Assembly (NCBI GenBank): GCA_902801165.1
Contig: CADCHI010000008.1
Coordinates: 1 to 64,000 of the forward strand
From: an uncultured Eubacteriales bacterium
GTDB taxonomy: Bacteria; Bacillota; Clostridia; Christensenellales; Aristaeellaceae
Direction: 5' to 3'
DNA length: 64,000 nt
Positions 44,797 to 53,726 of the stretch are shown here, one piece after another (positions within the stretch are counted from its first letter, which is position 1; each line of letters opens with the position of its first letter). The notes under the pieces are model-generated. The model ran no database searches. It was not told the origin of the DNA and saw only the letters and a list, made by a program, of their open reading frames with translations. A program made the position numbers and the translations under genes.

Positions 44797-44865
44797 AGCG
44801 AATTGCCGAGTGCCGCCGCGCAGGGCGATTGCAATAAGAGGAAATAACGCGCGAGGTGAAAGAAC

Positions 44866-45753
44866 ATGAAGAAGAACACCGTATTTCGCGGCGCCGCCAC
44901 GGCGCTGATCACGCCGCTGACCAACGATGGGGTCGACTACGCCGCCTTTGGCAAGCTGATCGACTGGCAGATCGAGCAGGGCATCGACGCCCTGGTGATC
45001 GCCGGCACCACCGGCGAGGGCTCCACCCTGACCTACGACGAGCACCAGGAGGCCATCCGCTACGCCGTGGAGCGGGCTGCCGGCCGCGTGCCCATCATCG
45101 CGGGCACCGGCTCCAACGACGCCCGCCGCGCTGTCACCCTGTCCCGCTTCGCCTGCCAGGCCGGCGCGGACGCGCTGCTGGTGGTCACCCCCTACTACAA
45201 CAAGGCCACCCAGAAGGGCCTGGTGGCCATGTATACCGCCATCGCCGACGCGGTGGACAGGCCCATCATCCTCTACAACGTGCCCTCCCGCACCGGCGTG
45301 AACATCGAGCCCGCCACCTACCTGGCGCTGGCCGACCACCCCAACATCGTCGGCATCAAGGAAGCCAACGGCAACATCTCCAAGATCGTGGAGACCGCGG
45401 CCCTGGTGGGGGACAAGCTGGACATCTACTCCGGCAACGACGACCAGGTGGTGCCGGTGCTGTCCATGGGCGGCAGCGGCGTGATCTCCGTGCTGTCCAA
45501 CCTCCTGCCCGCCGAGACCTCTCGGATGTGCCACCGCTTCTTCGAGGGCGACGTGGCCGGCAGCGCCGAGATGCAGTGCGCGATGCTGCCGCTGATCCAG
45601 GCCCTGTTCAGCGAGGTGAACCCCATCCCCGTCAAGGCGGCCATGGCGGCCATGGGCTGGTGCGAGAACATCCTGCGCCTGCCCCTGACGCCCATGGAGG
45701 AGGCCCACTGGCAGAAGCTGCGCGCCCTGATGGCGGAGCAGGGACTGGTTTGA
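44866..45753 (+). CDS. dapA: 4-hydroxy-tetrahydrodipicolinate synthase
   Basis: 295 residues. FRGAATALITPLTNDGVDY, IAGTTGEGSTLTYDEH, VTPYYNKATQKGLVAMY, ILYNVPSRTGVNI with the catalytic tyrosine, and IVGIKEANGNI with the Schiff-base lysine all match DapA. It condenses pyruvate with aspartate semialdehyde, the first committed step to diaminopimelate and lysine. The ATG at 44866 follows GAGGTGAAAG. It leads the operon under lysine riboswitch control. Confidence 0.97.
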   Translation: MKKNTVFRGAATALITPLTNDGVDYAAFGKLIDWQIEQGIDALVIAGTTGEGSTLTYDEHQEAIRYAVERAAGRVPIIAGTGSNDARRAVTLSRFACQAGADALLVVTPYYNKATQKGLVAMYTAIADAVDRPIILYNVPSRTGVNIEPATYLALADHPNIVGIKEANGNISKIVETAALVGDKLDIYSGNDDQVVPVLSMGGSGVISVLSNLLPAETSRMCHRFFEGDVAGSAEMQCAMLPLIQALFSEVNPIPVKAAMAAMGWCENILRLPLTPMEEAHWQKLRALMAEQGLV

Positions 45754-45754
45754 G

Positions 45755-45782
45755 AGTGTGGAGTTTGGAGTGTGGAGTTTGG
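45755..45782 (+). repeat. 14-bp tandem duplication
   Basis: AGTGTGGAGTTTGG occurs twice in direct succession immediately after the dapA stop codon, followed by a partial third unit. Confidence 0.85.
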
Positions 45783-45879
45783 AGTTAGATGTGCCGGATT
45801 GATCCCGGATCGGGGGGGAAAGAGGCACACGGAAGCTGACTGAAACATACTTCAACTCAATGGATACGGAGGCTTTGCC

Positions 45880-46614
45880 ATGGATATTATCATCAACGGC
45901 GCGAACGGCCGCATGGGCCGGATACTGGCCGAGGCCATCGAGCAGTCCGGGACCCACAGGGTCGCGGCCAAGGTGGACGCGCGATTCGCCGAGGGCGAGG
46001 GCCTGACTGCCCTCGAACAGTACGAAGGCCCGGCGGATGTGGTGGTGGACTTCTCCAACCACGCCGCCACGGCCCAGGTGATGGACTACTGCGTCCGGCG
46101 CGCGCTGCCGGCAGTCATCGCCACCACGGGTCAGACCGAGGAGGAGCTGGCGCTGATCCGCGAGGCCGCGAAGGCCGTCCCGGTGTTCCTGTCGGCGAAC
46201 ATGTCCATCGGCGTGGCGCTGCTGGCGGACCTGGCGCGGCGCACGGCGGCGATGTTCCCGGAGGCGGACATCGAGATCATCGAGCGCCACCACAACCAGA
46301 AGCTGGACGTGCCCAGCGGCACGGCGCTGCTGCTGGCCCGGCGGATCTGCGAGGTCCGGCCCGGGGCGGAGCTGGTGGTGGGCCGGCATGAGAACGGCAA
46401 GCGCTCACCCCAGGAGATTGGCATCCACTCGCTGCGCTACGGCGGCGAGGTGGGCACCCACGAGATCATCATCGCCTCCGGCAGCGAGACCATCACCCTG
46501 AAGCACGAGGCGGAAAACCGCTCGCTGTTCGCCCGGGGCGCGCTGGCCGCCGCCGCCTTCCTGGCGGGGAAGGCCCCAGGCCTCTACGACATGCGCAGCA
46601 TCATCGAGGAATAA
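45880..46614 (+). CDS. dapB: 4-hydroxy-tetrahydrodipicolinate reductase
   Basis: 244 residues. IIINGANGRMGRILAEAIE is the NAD(P)H-binding start, VVVDFSNHAATAQVM and IATTGQTEEE follow, then the DapB signature IIERHHNQKLDVPSGTAL and YGGEVGTHEIIIAS. It reduces the DapA product to tetrahydrodipicolinate. The ATG at 45880 follows GGATACGGAGG. Second gene of the operon. Confidence 0.97.
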   Translation: MDIIINGANGRMGRILAEAIEQSGTHRVAAKVDARFAEGEGLTALEQYEGPADVVVDFSNHAATAQVMDYCVRRALPAVIATTGQTEEELALIREAAKAVPVFLSANMSIGVALLADLARRTAAMFPEADIEIIERHHNQKLDVPSGTALLLARRICEVRPGAELVVGRHENGKRSPQEIGIHSLRYGGEVGTHEIIIASGSETITLKHEAENRSLFARGALAAAAFLAGKAPGLYDMRSIIEE

Positions 46615-46646
46615 ACCAGTTATAGATCTCATAAGGAGTGGAAGCC

Positions 46647-47339
46647 ATGAACGCGCAGGAGCTGATCAACTACATCGCCACCGCCCCGAAAAAGACGCCG
46701 GTGAAGCTGTATGTCAAGGAAAAGAGCCCCGTTGACTACGGCGCCGCGAAGGTGTTCGGCGCGGGGGACAAGATCGTGTTCGGCGATTGGGCCGAGCTCG
46801 CGCCGATCCTTGAGGCGAACCGGGACAGCATCGAGGACATCGTGATCGAAAACGACCGGCGCAACAGCGCCGTGCCGCTGCTGGACATGAAGGGCATCCC
46901 CGCCCGCATTGAGCCCGGCGCGCTGATCCGCGAGAACGTGACCATCGGCGCGAACGCCGTGATCATGATGGGCGCGGTGATCAACATCGGCGCGATCATC
47001 GGCGAGGGCACCATGATCGACATGGGCGCGGTGCTGGGCGGCCGGGCCACCGTGGGCAGGAACTGCCACGTGGGCGCCGGCGCGGTGCTGGCCGGCGTGA
47101 TTGAGCCCGCCTCCGCGAAGCCCGTGGTGGTGGAGGACGGCGTGCTGATCGGCGCGAACGCCGTGGTGATCGAGGGCGTGCACGTGGGCGCGGGCGCGGT
47201 GGTCGCCGCGGGCGCCGTGGTGGTGGAGGACGTGCCGGCCAACATGGTCGTCGCCGGCTGCCCCGCCCGGGTCATCAAGGAAAAGGACGCGGGCACCACC
47301 CAGAAGACGGCCCTGGAGGCGGCGCTGAGGAACCTGTAA
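46647..47339 (+). CDS. dapH: Tetrahydrodipicolinate N-acetyltransferase
   Basis: 230 residues. The N-terminal helical part ([19 protein letters not shown]) is followed by a left-handed beta-helix of hexapeptide repeats ([60 protein letters not shown]). It acetylates the open form of tetrahydrodipicolinate with acetyl-CoA, defining the acetylase branch. The ATG at 46647 follows AAGGAG; an in-frame GTG lies three codons upstream. Confidence 0.95.
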   Translation: MNAQELINYIATAPKKTPVKLYVKEKSPVDYGAAKVFGAGDKIVFGDWAELAPILEANRDSIEDIVIENDRRNSAVPLLDMKGIPARIEPGALIRENVTIGANAVIMMGAVINIGAIIGEGTMIDMGAVLGGRATVGRNCHVGAGAVLAGVIEPASAKPVVVEDGVLIGANAVVIEGVHVGAGAVVAAGAVVVEDVPANMVVAGCPARVIKEKDAGTTQKTALEAALRNL

Positions 47340-47366
47340 GGACGTCGATAAGTCCCAAAATACACC

Positions 47367-47399
47367 GGGCCGGTCTGCCGCGTTGCGGCGGATCGGTCC
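47367..47399 (+). other. Intercistronic hairpin in the dap operon
   Basis: A 15-bp continuous stem (three G-T pairs) with a GTT loop between dapH and the deacetylase, followed by a short TTTG. It could be a weak terminator or a message stabiliser. Confidence 0.55.
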
Positions 47400-47420
47400 T
47401 TTGAACATCGGAGGCAGGAT

Positions 47421-48572
47421 ATGGAAAGCACCCTCGAAAGGGCCCGGGCGCTCGCCGGGGAGCTGGCGGCGCTGCGCCGGGCGTTTCACCGGCAGCCGGA
47501 GCTGGGAAACCGGGAATTCGCCACGGTGGCGCGGATCGAGGCGGTTCTGGACGGGCTCGGCCTGCCCCACCAGCGGCTGCTGGACACGGCGGTGATCGCC
47601 CGCTTGGAGGGCGGGCGGCCAGGGCCGACGGCGGCGCTGCGGGCGGACATGGACGCCCTGCCGCTGACCGAGGCCACCGGCGCGGACTTCGCCTCCGAAG
47701 CGCCGGGGGTCATGCACGCCTGCGGCCACGACGTGCACATGGCCGCCGCCCTAGGCGCGGCGAAGCTGCTGTCGGAGCGGAAGGCGGAACTTCCCGGTGC
47801 GGTGGTGTTCCTCTTCCAGCCGGATGAGGAGGGCCGGGGCGGCGCGCGGCGGCTGATCGAGGCCGGGGCGCTGGAGGGCGTGGACGCGGTGTTCGGGGCC
47901 CATGTGGCGCCCGACCTGCCCGAGGGCTGCGTCGGCGTGCGCTACGGCAAGTTCTACGCGGCGTCGAATACCTTCCGCGTGATCGTACACGGCAGGAGCT
48001 GCCATGGCGCGGTGCGGGAGCAGGGCGTCGACGCCCTGGGCGCGGCGGCGGAGCTGGCGGCGGCGCTGATCCGCCTGCCCGAGCGGCTGCCCGGCGAGCG
48101 CTGCGTGGTGTCCGTGGGCACCCTCCACGCCGGGACGGCGGAGAACGCCATCGCCGATCGGGCGGAGCTGGCGGGGATCATCCGCACCCTGGGGCCGGAC
48201 GCGCGGCGGGCCGTGAAGGCGCTGTTCCGGGAGACCGTGGACGCGATCACGGCGGCCTGGGGTGCGACGGCGGAGGTGGAGCTGCGGGAGAGCTACCCCG
48301 GCGTGGTGAACGACGACGCCATGACCCGCCTCGTGGAGCGGGCCGCGCGGGCGGCGCTGGGCGACGGGGCCGTGAGGGTGATCGAGGCGCCCACCATGAC
48401 CACGGAGGACTTCGGCGAGCTGTTGCTGGAAAAGCCGGGCAGCTTCTACCACGTCGGCGCGGGCTGCGACCTGCCGCTGCACAGCACGGCGTTCCTCCCC
48501 AGCGACGGCGCCGTGGTGACCGCCGCGGCGGTGCACGCCGCGGTGATCGAGGCGTTCCTGAGGGGCCGTTGA
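47421..48572 (+). CDS. M20 amidohydrolase, probable N-acetyldiaminopimelate deacetylase
   Basis: 383 residues of the M20/M40 peptidase family. ALRRAFHRQPELGNREF, ALRADMDALPLTEATG, VMHACGHDVHMAAALGAAKLL with metal ligands, LFQPDEEGRGGARRLIEAGAL, and TTEDFGELLLEKPGSFYHVG are clear. The family includes hippurate and indoleacetyl amino acid hydrolases, but the position after dapH argues for removal of the acetyl group from N-acetyl-LL-diaminopimelate. An aminotransferase step is absent from the operon; argD next door could supply it. Confidence 0.92.
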   Translation: MESTLERARALAGELAALRRAFHRQPELGNREFATVARIEAVLDGLGLPHQRLLDTAVIARLEGGRPGPTAALRADMDALPLTEATGADFASEAPGVMHACGHDVHMAAALGAAKLLSERKAELPGAVVFLFQPDEEGRGGARRLIEAGALEGVDAVFGAHVAPDLPEGCVGVRYGKFYAASNTFRVIVHGRSCHGAVREQGVDALGAAAELAAALIRLPERLPGERCVVSVGTLHAGTAENAIADRAELAGIIRTLGPDARRAVKALFRETVDAITAAWGATAEVELRESYPGVVNDDAMTRLVERAARAALGDGAVRVIEAPTMTTEDFGELLLEKPGSFYHVGAGCDLPLHSTAFLPSDGAVVTAAAVHAAVIEAFLRGR

Positions 48573-48685
48573 CCTGCCGAGGGACAAACCTGTCGGAGCC
48601 GGGTTTTGCGGTTCGCCCCTGGCCGCGCCGTCGCGGACAGACCGGCGCCGGGGACGGCATTTGGGGGCGGGCATTCCGAACGAGG

Positions 48686-48714
48686 TTGACCTGGCCGGCT
48701 TTCTATTGTAGAAT
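48686..48714 (+). promoter_or_regulatory. Promoter of mntP
   Basis: TTGACC (48686-48691), 17-bp spacer, TAGAAT (48709-48714). The 130-nt GC-rich leader that follows showed no recognisable manganese riboswitch. Confidence 0.8.
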
Positions 48715-48850
48715 AATGGTAATGGCGGACCGGATCGGGCCGCTTCGGAGCGATAACGCGCCTGGGCGCGGCATAGACTGGTCGTGCAGGCAGCGCGGCG
48801 GCGCGCCGTGAATCACCCGCGGCGGCGCGGCTTGGAGAGTGGATTGCAGC

Positions 48851-49444
48851 ATGAATGACGGCCTTGTCTTTGTCGCCAACAGCGCGCTGCTGGGCGTGGG
48901 ACTGGCGATGGACGCCTTTTCGGTGTCCACGGCCAACGGATTGAACGACCCCGGCATGGGGCGCGGGCGGATGGCAAGCATCGCGGGAACCTTTGCCGGA
49001 TTTCAGTTTCTGATGCCGGTGGTGGGCTGGGCCTGCGTGCGCACCATCGCCGAGGCCTTCGAGGCCTTCCAGCGGGTGATCCCCTGGATCGCCCTGGCCC
49101 TGCTGGGCTGGATCGGCGGCAAGATGCTGGCCGAGGGCCTCTCCCGGCGCGAGGAAGACGTGGGCGAGGGCGCCCGGCTGGGCGGCGGCACGCTGCTGGC
49201 CCAGGGAATCGCCACCTCCATCGACGCCCTGTCCGTGGGCTTCACCATCTCGGACTACGGCGCGGCCCAGGCGTTTGGGGCCGCGGCGATCATCGCGGCG
49301 GTGACGTTCGCGATATGTATCGGCGGGCTGAAGATCGGCCGGCGCTTCGGCACCCGTCTGGCCGGAAAGGCCTCCGTGCTGGGCGGCGCGATACTGATCT
49401 TCATCGGGCTCGAGATCTTCGTCCGGAGCCTGTGGGGCGTATGA
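48851..49444 (+). CDS. mntP: Manganese efflux pump MntP
   Basis: 197 residues, six hydrophobic helices in two halves. The first half has GVGLAMDAFSVSTANGL and the second GIATSIDALSVGFTISDYG, the paired aspartate motifs of MntP (DUF204). It exports Mn2+. The ATG at 48851 agrees with the conserved N-terminus; a GTG four codons earlier is possible. Appears monocistronic. Confidence 0.93.
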   Translation: MNDGLVFVANSALLGVGLAMDAFSVSTANGLNDPGMGRGRMASIAGTFAGFQFLMPVVGWACVRTIAEAFEAFQRVIPWIALALLGWIGGKMLAEGLSRREEDVGEGARLGGGTLLAQGIATSIDALSVGFTISDYGAAQAFGAAAIIAAVTFAICIGGLKIGRRFGTRLAGKASVLGGAILIFIGLEIFVRSLWGV

Positions 49445-49497
49445 ATATGAAAGGCCGGAGCCGCAATAACGACTCCGGCACGCTCAACGGGGGCGGC

Positions 49498-49710
49498 TCA
49501 GCGGAGCTCGTCCGCCGCGCCGGCGCGCTCGCGGAACAGCAGCGATATGCACCACAGCGCGGCCACGCCCACGATGGTGTAGATGACGCGGCTGACCGTC
49601 GCCGCCTGCCCGCCGAACAGATAGGCCACCAGGTCGAAGCGGAACAGGCCCACGAGCAGCCAGTTGATGCCGCCGATGATGTTCAGCACCAGAGAAGTGC
49701 GATCCAGCAA
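49498..49710 (-). CDS. DUF378 (YuzA-like) small membrane protein
   Basis: 70 residues. LVLNIIGGINWLLVGLFRF and DLVAYLFGGQAATVSRVIYT match the DUF378 pattern, with two transmembrane helices. Function is unknown. The start is a TTG (complement of 49708-49710) with AAAGGAG upstream; an overlapping ATG in another frame gives no conserved protein. A short inverted repeat (49454-49479) lies between it and the convergent mntP. Confidence 0.85.
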   Translation of the reverse strand: MLDRTSLVLNIIGGINWLLVGLFRFDLVAYLFGGQAATVSRVIYTIVGVAALWCISLLFRERAGAADELR

Positions 49711-49839
49711 GGTTATCCATCTCCTTTTCCAGCCGGTGTTCCGGCGTGATGCTATTATCATGGGCGGTTTCGCGCAAATTATACCGCTGGCGGAAGATTT
49801 TTGAAATTGACGACCCACCGAAGCAGAGGAGGCATACCC

Positions 49840-50640
49840 ATGAAGAGATTTCTGAGCAGGCTGATCGCGCTGGCGCTGGCCCTGACGCTGATCTGCGCCG
49901 CCGCCCAGGCGGAGGTGCGGGCCACGGGCAACATCTGGCTGCGCACGGGCCCGGGACTGAGCTACGACCAGATCGACAGCTATCCCACCGGCTACTCCTT
50001 CCAGTACCTGGGGGAGACCAGCGTGGACGACCGCGGTGTCGCCTGGTACAAGGTGAGCACCGGCAAGCACACGGGCTGGGTGTCCTCCCGCTACTCCGAG
50101 CTGCGGGGCGAGACCGCCGCGCCGGCGGCGACGCCGACGCCCAAGCCCACTGCCGTGCCGCTGCCCGAGTTCACGGCAGCACCCGTACCGGACACCTGGA
50201 TCTCCTTCGGGGGCACGCTCGAACCCACGCAGGCCCCCGGCGCGGCGCTGGAGCTCTCGGTGTACTATCAGGCGGACCTGAAGGATTCCGCCGATGCGAT
50301 CGGCCTGACCTCCTACCGGGAGGTGGTGTCCGAGGTGCCCAACCAGTACTACAACGACGCCGTGCTCCTTGCCGGGTACCAGAGCGTCGAGAACATCGTG
50401 GTCGCCGGCGCGGGCTATGCCGTGTTCGGCGTGACCGTCGGCATGTCCGAGTCCGAGGCCAGGGCCCGCCTGGACGCGGCGGGGCTGGACTTCCTGTCGG
50501 GCATGAACGGCATCGTCTACGAGCACCGGGCCCAGTCGAACGCCGGCTTCGTGGATGAGAACGGCCACGACTCCTGTATCAACCTGTGGATGCAGAACGG
50601 CGTGGTAAGCGAGATCGACTGGTCCACCTACACCGGCTGA
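49840..50640 (+). CDS. Secreted SH3-domain protein
   Basis: 266 residues. Signal peptide MKRFLSRLIALALALTLICAAAQA, then a bacterial SH3 domain (about 25-90: ATGNIWLRTGPGLSYDQI, GVAWYKVSTGKHTGWVSSRYSEL), a Thr/Pro/Ala linker, and a C-terminal domain with VFGVTVGMSESEARARLDAAGL resembling a DUF4309-like SLT repeat. No lipobox. Probably cell-wall binding. The ATG at 49840 follows AGAGGAGG. Confidence 0.87.
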   Translation: MKRFLSRLIALALALTLICAAAQAEVRATGNIWLRTGPGLSYDQIDSYPTGYSFQYLGETSVDDRGVAWYKVSTGKHTGWVSSRYSELRGETAAPAATPTPKPTAVPLPEFTAAPVPDTWISFGGTLEPTQAPGAALELSVYYQADLKDSADAIGLTSYREVVSEVPNQYYNDAVLLAGYQSVENIVVAGAGYAVFGVTVGMSESEARARLDAAGLDFLSGMNGIVYEHRAQSNAGFVDENGHDSCINLWMQNGVVSEIDWSTYTG

Positions 50641-50717
50641 CGCAACGTGAACAAGCGGGCCGCCTCGCGCAGAGAATTGCGCAGCAGCCTCCGGCCTGTT
50701 GGCTTTGTCAACATCCT

Positions 50718-50757
50718 GGGCCGCCCCCGCAGTCGACCGACTGCAAAGGGGCGGCCC
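50718..50757. terminator. Terminator between convergent genes
   Basis: GGGCCGCCCC...GGGGCGGCCC with an inner GCAGTCG/CGACTGC hairpin, then GCTTTCGTTTT on the plus strand. Confidence 0.85.
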
Positions 50758-50783
50758 GCTTTCGTTTTGGCAGCCTGCCGGCC

Positions 50784-52037
50784 TCACGCCCTGCCCAGCA
50801 GCCTCCGCTGGGTGGTGGCGTCGGCCCTGCCGGTGGCCTCCAGGCCCTGGCTGCGCTGGTACGCGGCGACGGCGGCGGCGGTCTGGGCGCCGTAGTAGCC
50901 GGTGGAGGGGCCGCTCATGGTCAGGTAGCCCAGCTTGCGCAGCCGGTCCTGGAGCCTCAGGGCGGTCCAGGTGTATTCGCCCACCTTCAGGGTGTGGTCG
51001 TCCCCGGCGCAGGTCCGCGGCGCGGGCATGGCCCGCTCGCTCAGCGGGGCGACCTCGTTCTCCGGCAGGCCCAGCAGCGCGTTCATCGTCACCAGCTCAT
51101 AGCCCTGCGCCACGGCCCAGGGGATGAAGGCGCGCAGCTTGGCGGTGTCGGCGTCGGTGGTGTGGAACAGGTAGATCTGCCCCGGGGCCAGCTTCCGCTT
51201 GATCTGGGCCAGGTCCGAGTCCGAGCCGGAGACGCTCCACTTGGCGATGCCCCGGTAGCCCAGCTGGTCCAGGTAGTCGTGGATGCGCAGGTCGGTCTCG
51301 CCGTCCCCGCCCATCAGGCGCAGGAAGTGCTGTCGGTAGTCGGCGTTCAGCGCCTGGTTCAGCGCCGCGCTCTGCCGCCAGATCTCTCCGGCCATCTCCT
51401 CTTCCGGCAGACGGAAGATGCGGGCGTGGCTGTAGGTGTGGTTCTCGATCTCGTAGCCCAGCTCGAAGGCGCAGCGCCGCAGCAGCGCGGGCATGCCCGG
51501 CTTGGACAGGTTCTCGCCCACGGGGAACAGCGTCAGTTTGCCGCCGGCGCCCTCGGCATAGCCGACGATCTTGCGCAGGTTGGCAACCTGGTAGCAGTCG
51601 TCCACGGTGATGGCGATGCGCTTCGCGCCGGCGTCGCCCCGATAGTAGACCGGCAGCTTTGCCGGCTCCGGAACGGATTCCGGTTTGGCTTCCGGCTCGG
51701 GCTGCGCAGTGGGCTCCGGAACGGCTTCCGGCGCAGGCGCGACGGTGATCTTGAGGGTGGGTTCAACGGTGGGTTCCGCGTTTGGCGCGGCGGTGGCTGT
51801 CGGCGCGGTTCCGGCGGCGTCGGAGGTCGCCGGCCCGGGTAGCTGTGCCGCCTCCGGGAGGCGGGTCACCCTGTCCCCGGCGGACTCCGGCGGCGTTTGG
51901 GCCGGGATGACCCTGGATATCAGTCCAACAGCCGCGGCGCAGAACAGGCACAGCGCCAGTGCGGCCAGTCCGGCGCGGCGGAGCCGGCCCTTCCGTGCCT
52001 GGGAGTCCCTTCGATCGGTGCGATGAATCTGCCTCAT
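50784..52037 (-). CDS. Exported polysaccharide deacetylase with peptidoglycan-binding domain
   Basis: 417 residues. A membrane anchor (AGLAALALCLFCAAAVGLI) precedes a Pro/Ala/Glu linker and a NodB-type domain (about 135-330): RIAITVDDCYQVANL, GYEIENHTYSHARIF and LRLMGGDGE. The C-terminal domain (YTWTALRLQDRLRKLGYLTM to AVAAYQRSQGLEATGRAD) is a peptidoglycan-binding repeat. It probably modifies cell-wall glycan. The second ATG (complement of 52035-52037) has better spacing to GGGAGG than the first. Confidence 0.92.
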   Translation of the reverse strand: MRQIHRTDRRDSQARKGRLRRAGLAALALCLFCAAAVGLISRVIPAQTPPESAGDRVTRLPEAAQLPGPATSDAAGTAPTATAAPNAEPTVEPTLKITVAPAPEAVPEPTAQPEPEAKPESVPEPAKLPVYYRGDAGAKRIAITVDDCYQVANLRKIVGYAEGAGGKLTLFPVGENLSKPGMPALLRRCAFELGYEIENHTYSHARIFRLPEEEMAGEIWRQSAALNQALNADYRQHFLRLMGGDGETDLRIHDYLDQLGYRGIAKWSVSGSDSDLAQIKRKLAPGQIYLFHTTDADTAKLRAFIPWAVAQGYELVTMNALLGLPENEVAPLSERAMPAPRTCAGDDHTLKVGEYTWTALRLQDRLRKLGYLTMSGPSTGYYGAQTAAAVAAYQRSQGLEATGRADATTQRRLLGRA

Positions 52038-52054
52038 GACCATTCCTCCCTGTC

Positions 52055-52083
52055 TTGACGCCCGGCGGGTTTCGATTTATACT
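52055..52083 (+). promoter_or_regulatory. Promoter of the pseudouridine synthase gene
   Basis: TTGACG (52055-52060), 17-bp spacer, TATACT (52078-52083). The 260-nt leader that follows is GC-rich, with several short palindromes and no recognisable gene or riboswitch. Confidence 0.7.
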
Positions 52084-52350
52084 GATACCAGTTGACGCCG
52101 CCGGCGGTTCAGCGCGCTTGCGGGAATGAGACGCAAAGTGACGGCCACAGGTTGCGCCACACGCCGCCGGAAATGTTTGTCACAACGCGCGGGCGGCGCG
52201 TCCCGGGGCGCCGCGGTCTCCGATTTTCCGCGCGACGGTCACAGGCGAAGGATTCCGGAAACCAACGCGCTTTGCCGGGGACGACGGCATCCGTCGCGGC
52301 GCGGTGTCGGGCGACAAATTGGAAAAATCTGGAAATTCGAGGAGCGAAAA

Positions 52351-53079
52351 ATGCGACTGGACAAGGCGGTGTCGCTGACGGGGATGACCCGCAGCGAGGC
52401 GAGGAAGGCGATCGCGGCGGGGCGCGTCAGCGTGGACGGCCAGACGGCCCGGGACCCCGGGGCCCAGGTGGCGCCGGAGCAGGTGCGGGTGGACGGCGGC
52501 GAGCCGGTGCCGGTGGGGCCGCTGCACATCATGCTGAACAAGCCCGCGGGCGTGATCACCGCCACCGAGGATCGGCGGCTGCCCACCGTGCTGGACCTGC
52601 TGCCGGAGGCGTTGCGCCGCCGGGAACTGGGCCCCGTGGGGCGGCTCGACCGGGACGTGACGGGCCTGGTGCTGCTGACCACCGACGGCCAGCTGGCCCA
52701 CCGGCTGATCTCTCCCCGCTGGAAAGCGGAGAAGCTGTACCGCGCCCGGTGCGAGGGGCGGCTGACCGAGGCGGAGGCCGAGGCCTTCGCCGGGGGAATC
52801 GAGCTGTCGGACTTCACGGCGAAGCCCGCCCGGCTGGAGATCCTGGAGGCGTCGGAGGAGGGCTCCACGGCGGACGTCGTGCTGACGGAGGGCAAGTTTC
52901 ACCAGGTCAAGCGCATGTTCGCCGCCGTCGGCCATCCGCTGGTCGCCCTGGAGCGGCTGCGCATCGGCTGCGTGACCCTCGACCCGGCGCTGGGGCCTGG
53001 GGAGTGGCGCGAGCTGACCGGGGAAGAGGCCCGGGGGCTGCTGGCGCTGTGCGGCATGGACGAAATTAATCTGAAATAG
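52351..53079 (+). CDS. RsuA-family rRNA pseudouridine synthase
   Basis: 242 residues. An S4 RNA-binding domain (1-60: RLDKAVSLTGMTRSEARKAI) is followed by the catalytic domain with LNKPAGVITATED, PVGRLDRDVTGLVLLTTDG (catalytic aspartate) and VLTEGKFHQVKRMFAAVGH. It isomerises a uridine in ribosomal RNA, most likely 16S. The ATG at 52351 follows GAGGAG. A longer frame would add 75 Arg-rich residues with no conservation. Confidence 0.94.
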   Translation: MRLDKAVSLTGMTRSEARKAIAAGRVSVDGQTARDPGAQVAPEQVRVDGGEPVPVGPLHIMLNKPAGVITATEDRRLPTVLDLLPEALRRRELGPVGRLDRDVTGLVLLTTDGQLAHRLISPRWKAEKLYRARCEGRLTEAEAEAFAGGIELSDFTAKPARLEILEASEEGSTADVVLTEGKFHQVKRMFAAVGHPLVALERLRIGCVTLDPALGPGEWRELTGEEARGLLALCGMDEINLK

Positions 53080-53092
53080 CAGGAGAATGGGC

Positions 53093-53683
53093 ATGTCTGA
53101 GCATTATTACACCGAAAACCCCACCTCCGGCCACGACGAGCGCCGGATCGCGCTGCGGGCGCTGGGGCGGGAGCTGACCTTTACCACCGACGCCGGGGTG
53201 TTCTCCCGGGACGGGCTGGACCGCGGCACGGAGGTGCTGCTGGACGCGCTGCCGGAGCTGTCGGGCCGGGTGCTGGACCTGGGCTGCGGCTGGGGCGCGG
53301 TGGGCGTGGCCCTGGGGGCCAAATACCCGGCACTGGAGATCGTCATGACGGACATCAACCAGCGGGCGGTGGACCTGGCTCGGCGCAACCTGGCCGCCAA
53401 CGGCGTGCGGGCAGAGGTGGTCCAGGGGGACGGCTTTGCGGCGGTGGAGGGGGCGTTCGACGCCATCATCACCAATCCGCCCATCCGGGCGGGCAAGGCC
53501 GTGATCTACGGGCTGTTCGCCCAGGCTCGGGACTTTTTGAAGCCCGGCGGGGCGCTGTATATCGTCATCCGCAAGCAGCAGGGCGCGCCCTCGGCGCTGA
53601 AGTACCTGAAGGAGCTCTACGGCGACGCCGAGGTGATCGACCGGGGCTCCGGGTTCCACGTCATACGGGCCCGTCGGGCGTGA
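53093..53683 (+). CDS. RsmC-like class I methyltransferase
   Basis: 196 residues. HYYTENPTSGHDERRIALRALGRELTFTTDAGVFSRDGLDRGTEVLL is the opening of RsmC/YbiN-like proteins, VLDLGCGWGAVGVALG the SAM motif, MTDINQRAVDLARRN the acidic loop, and IITNPPIRAGK the NPPI catalytic motif for exocyclic amines. It probably methylates guanine in 16S rRNA. The second ATG is chosen because the first is too close to AGGAG. Close to the pseudouridine synthase (13 nt), forming an rRNA-modification pair. Confidence 0.94.
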   Translation: MSEHYYTENPTSGHDERRIALRALGRELTFTTDAGVFSRDGLDRGTEVLLDALPELSGRVLDLGCGWGAVGVALGAKYPALEIVMTDINQRAVDLARRNLAANGVRAEVVQGDGFAAVEGAFDAIITNPPIRAGKAVIYGLFAQARDFLKPGGALYIVIRKQQGAPSALKYLKELYGDAEVIDRGSGFHVIRARRA

Positions 53684-53726
53684 GAAAGAGGCTTTTTCGA
53701 CCTGACTCCGACTCGGAGGTGATTCC

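Noticed and set aside
48715..48850. Manganese (yybP-ykoY) riboswitch before mntP
   Set aside because: The 130-nt leader lacks the conserved manganese-binding loop sequences.
52126..52350. 75-residue N-terminal extension of the pseudouridine synthase
   Set aside because: Arg-rich with no conservation; GAGGAG and the S4-domain start are at 52351.
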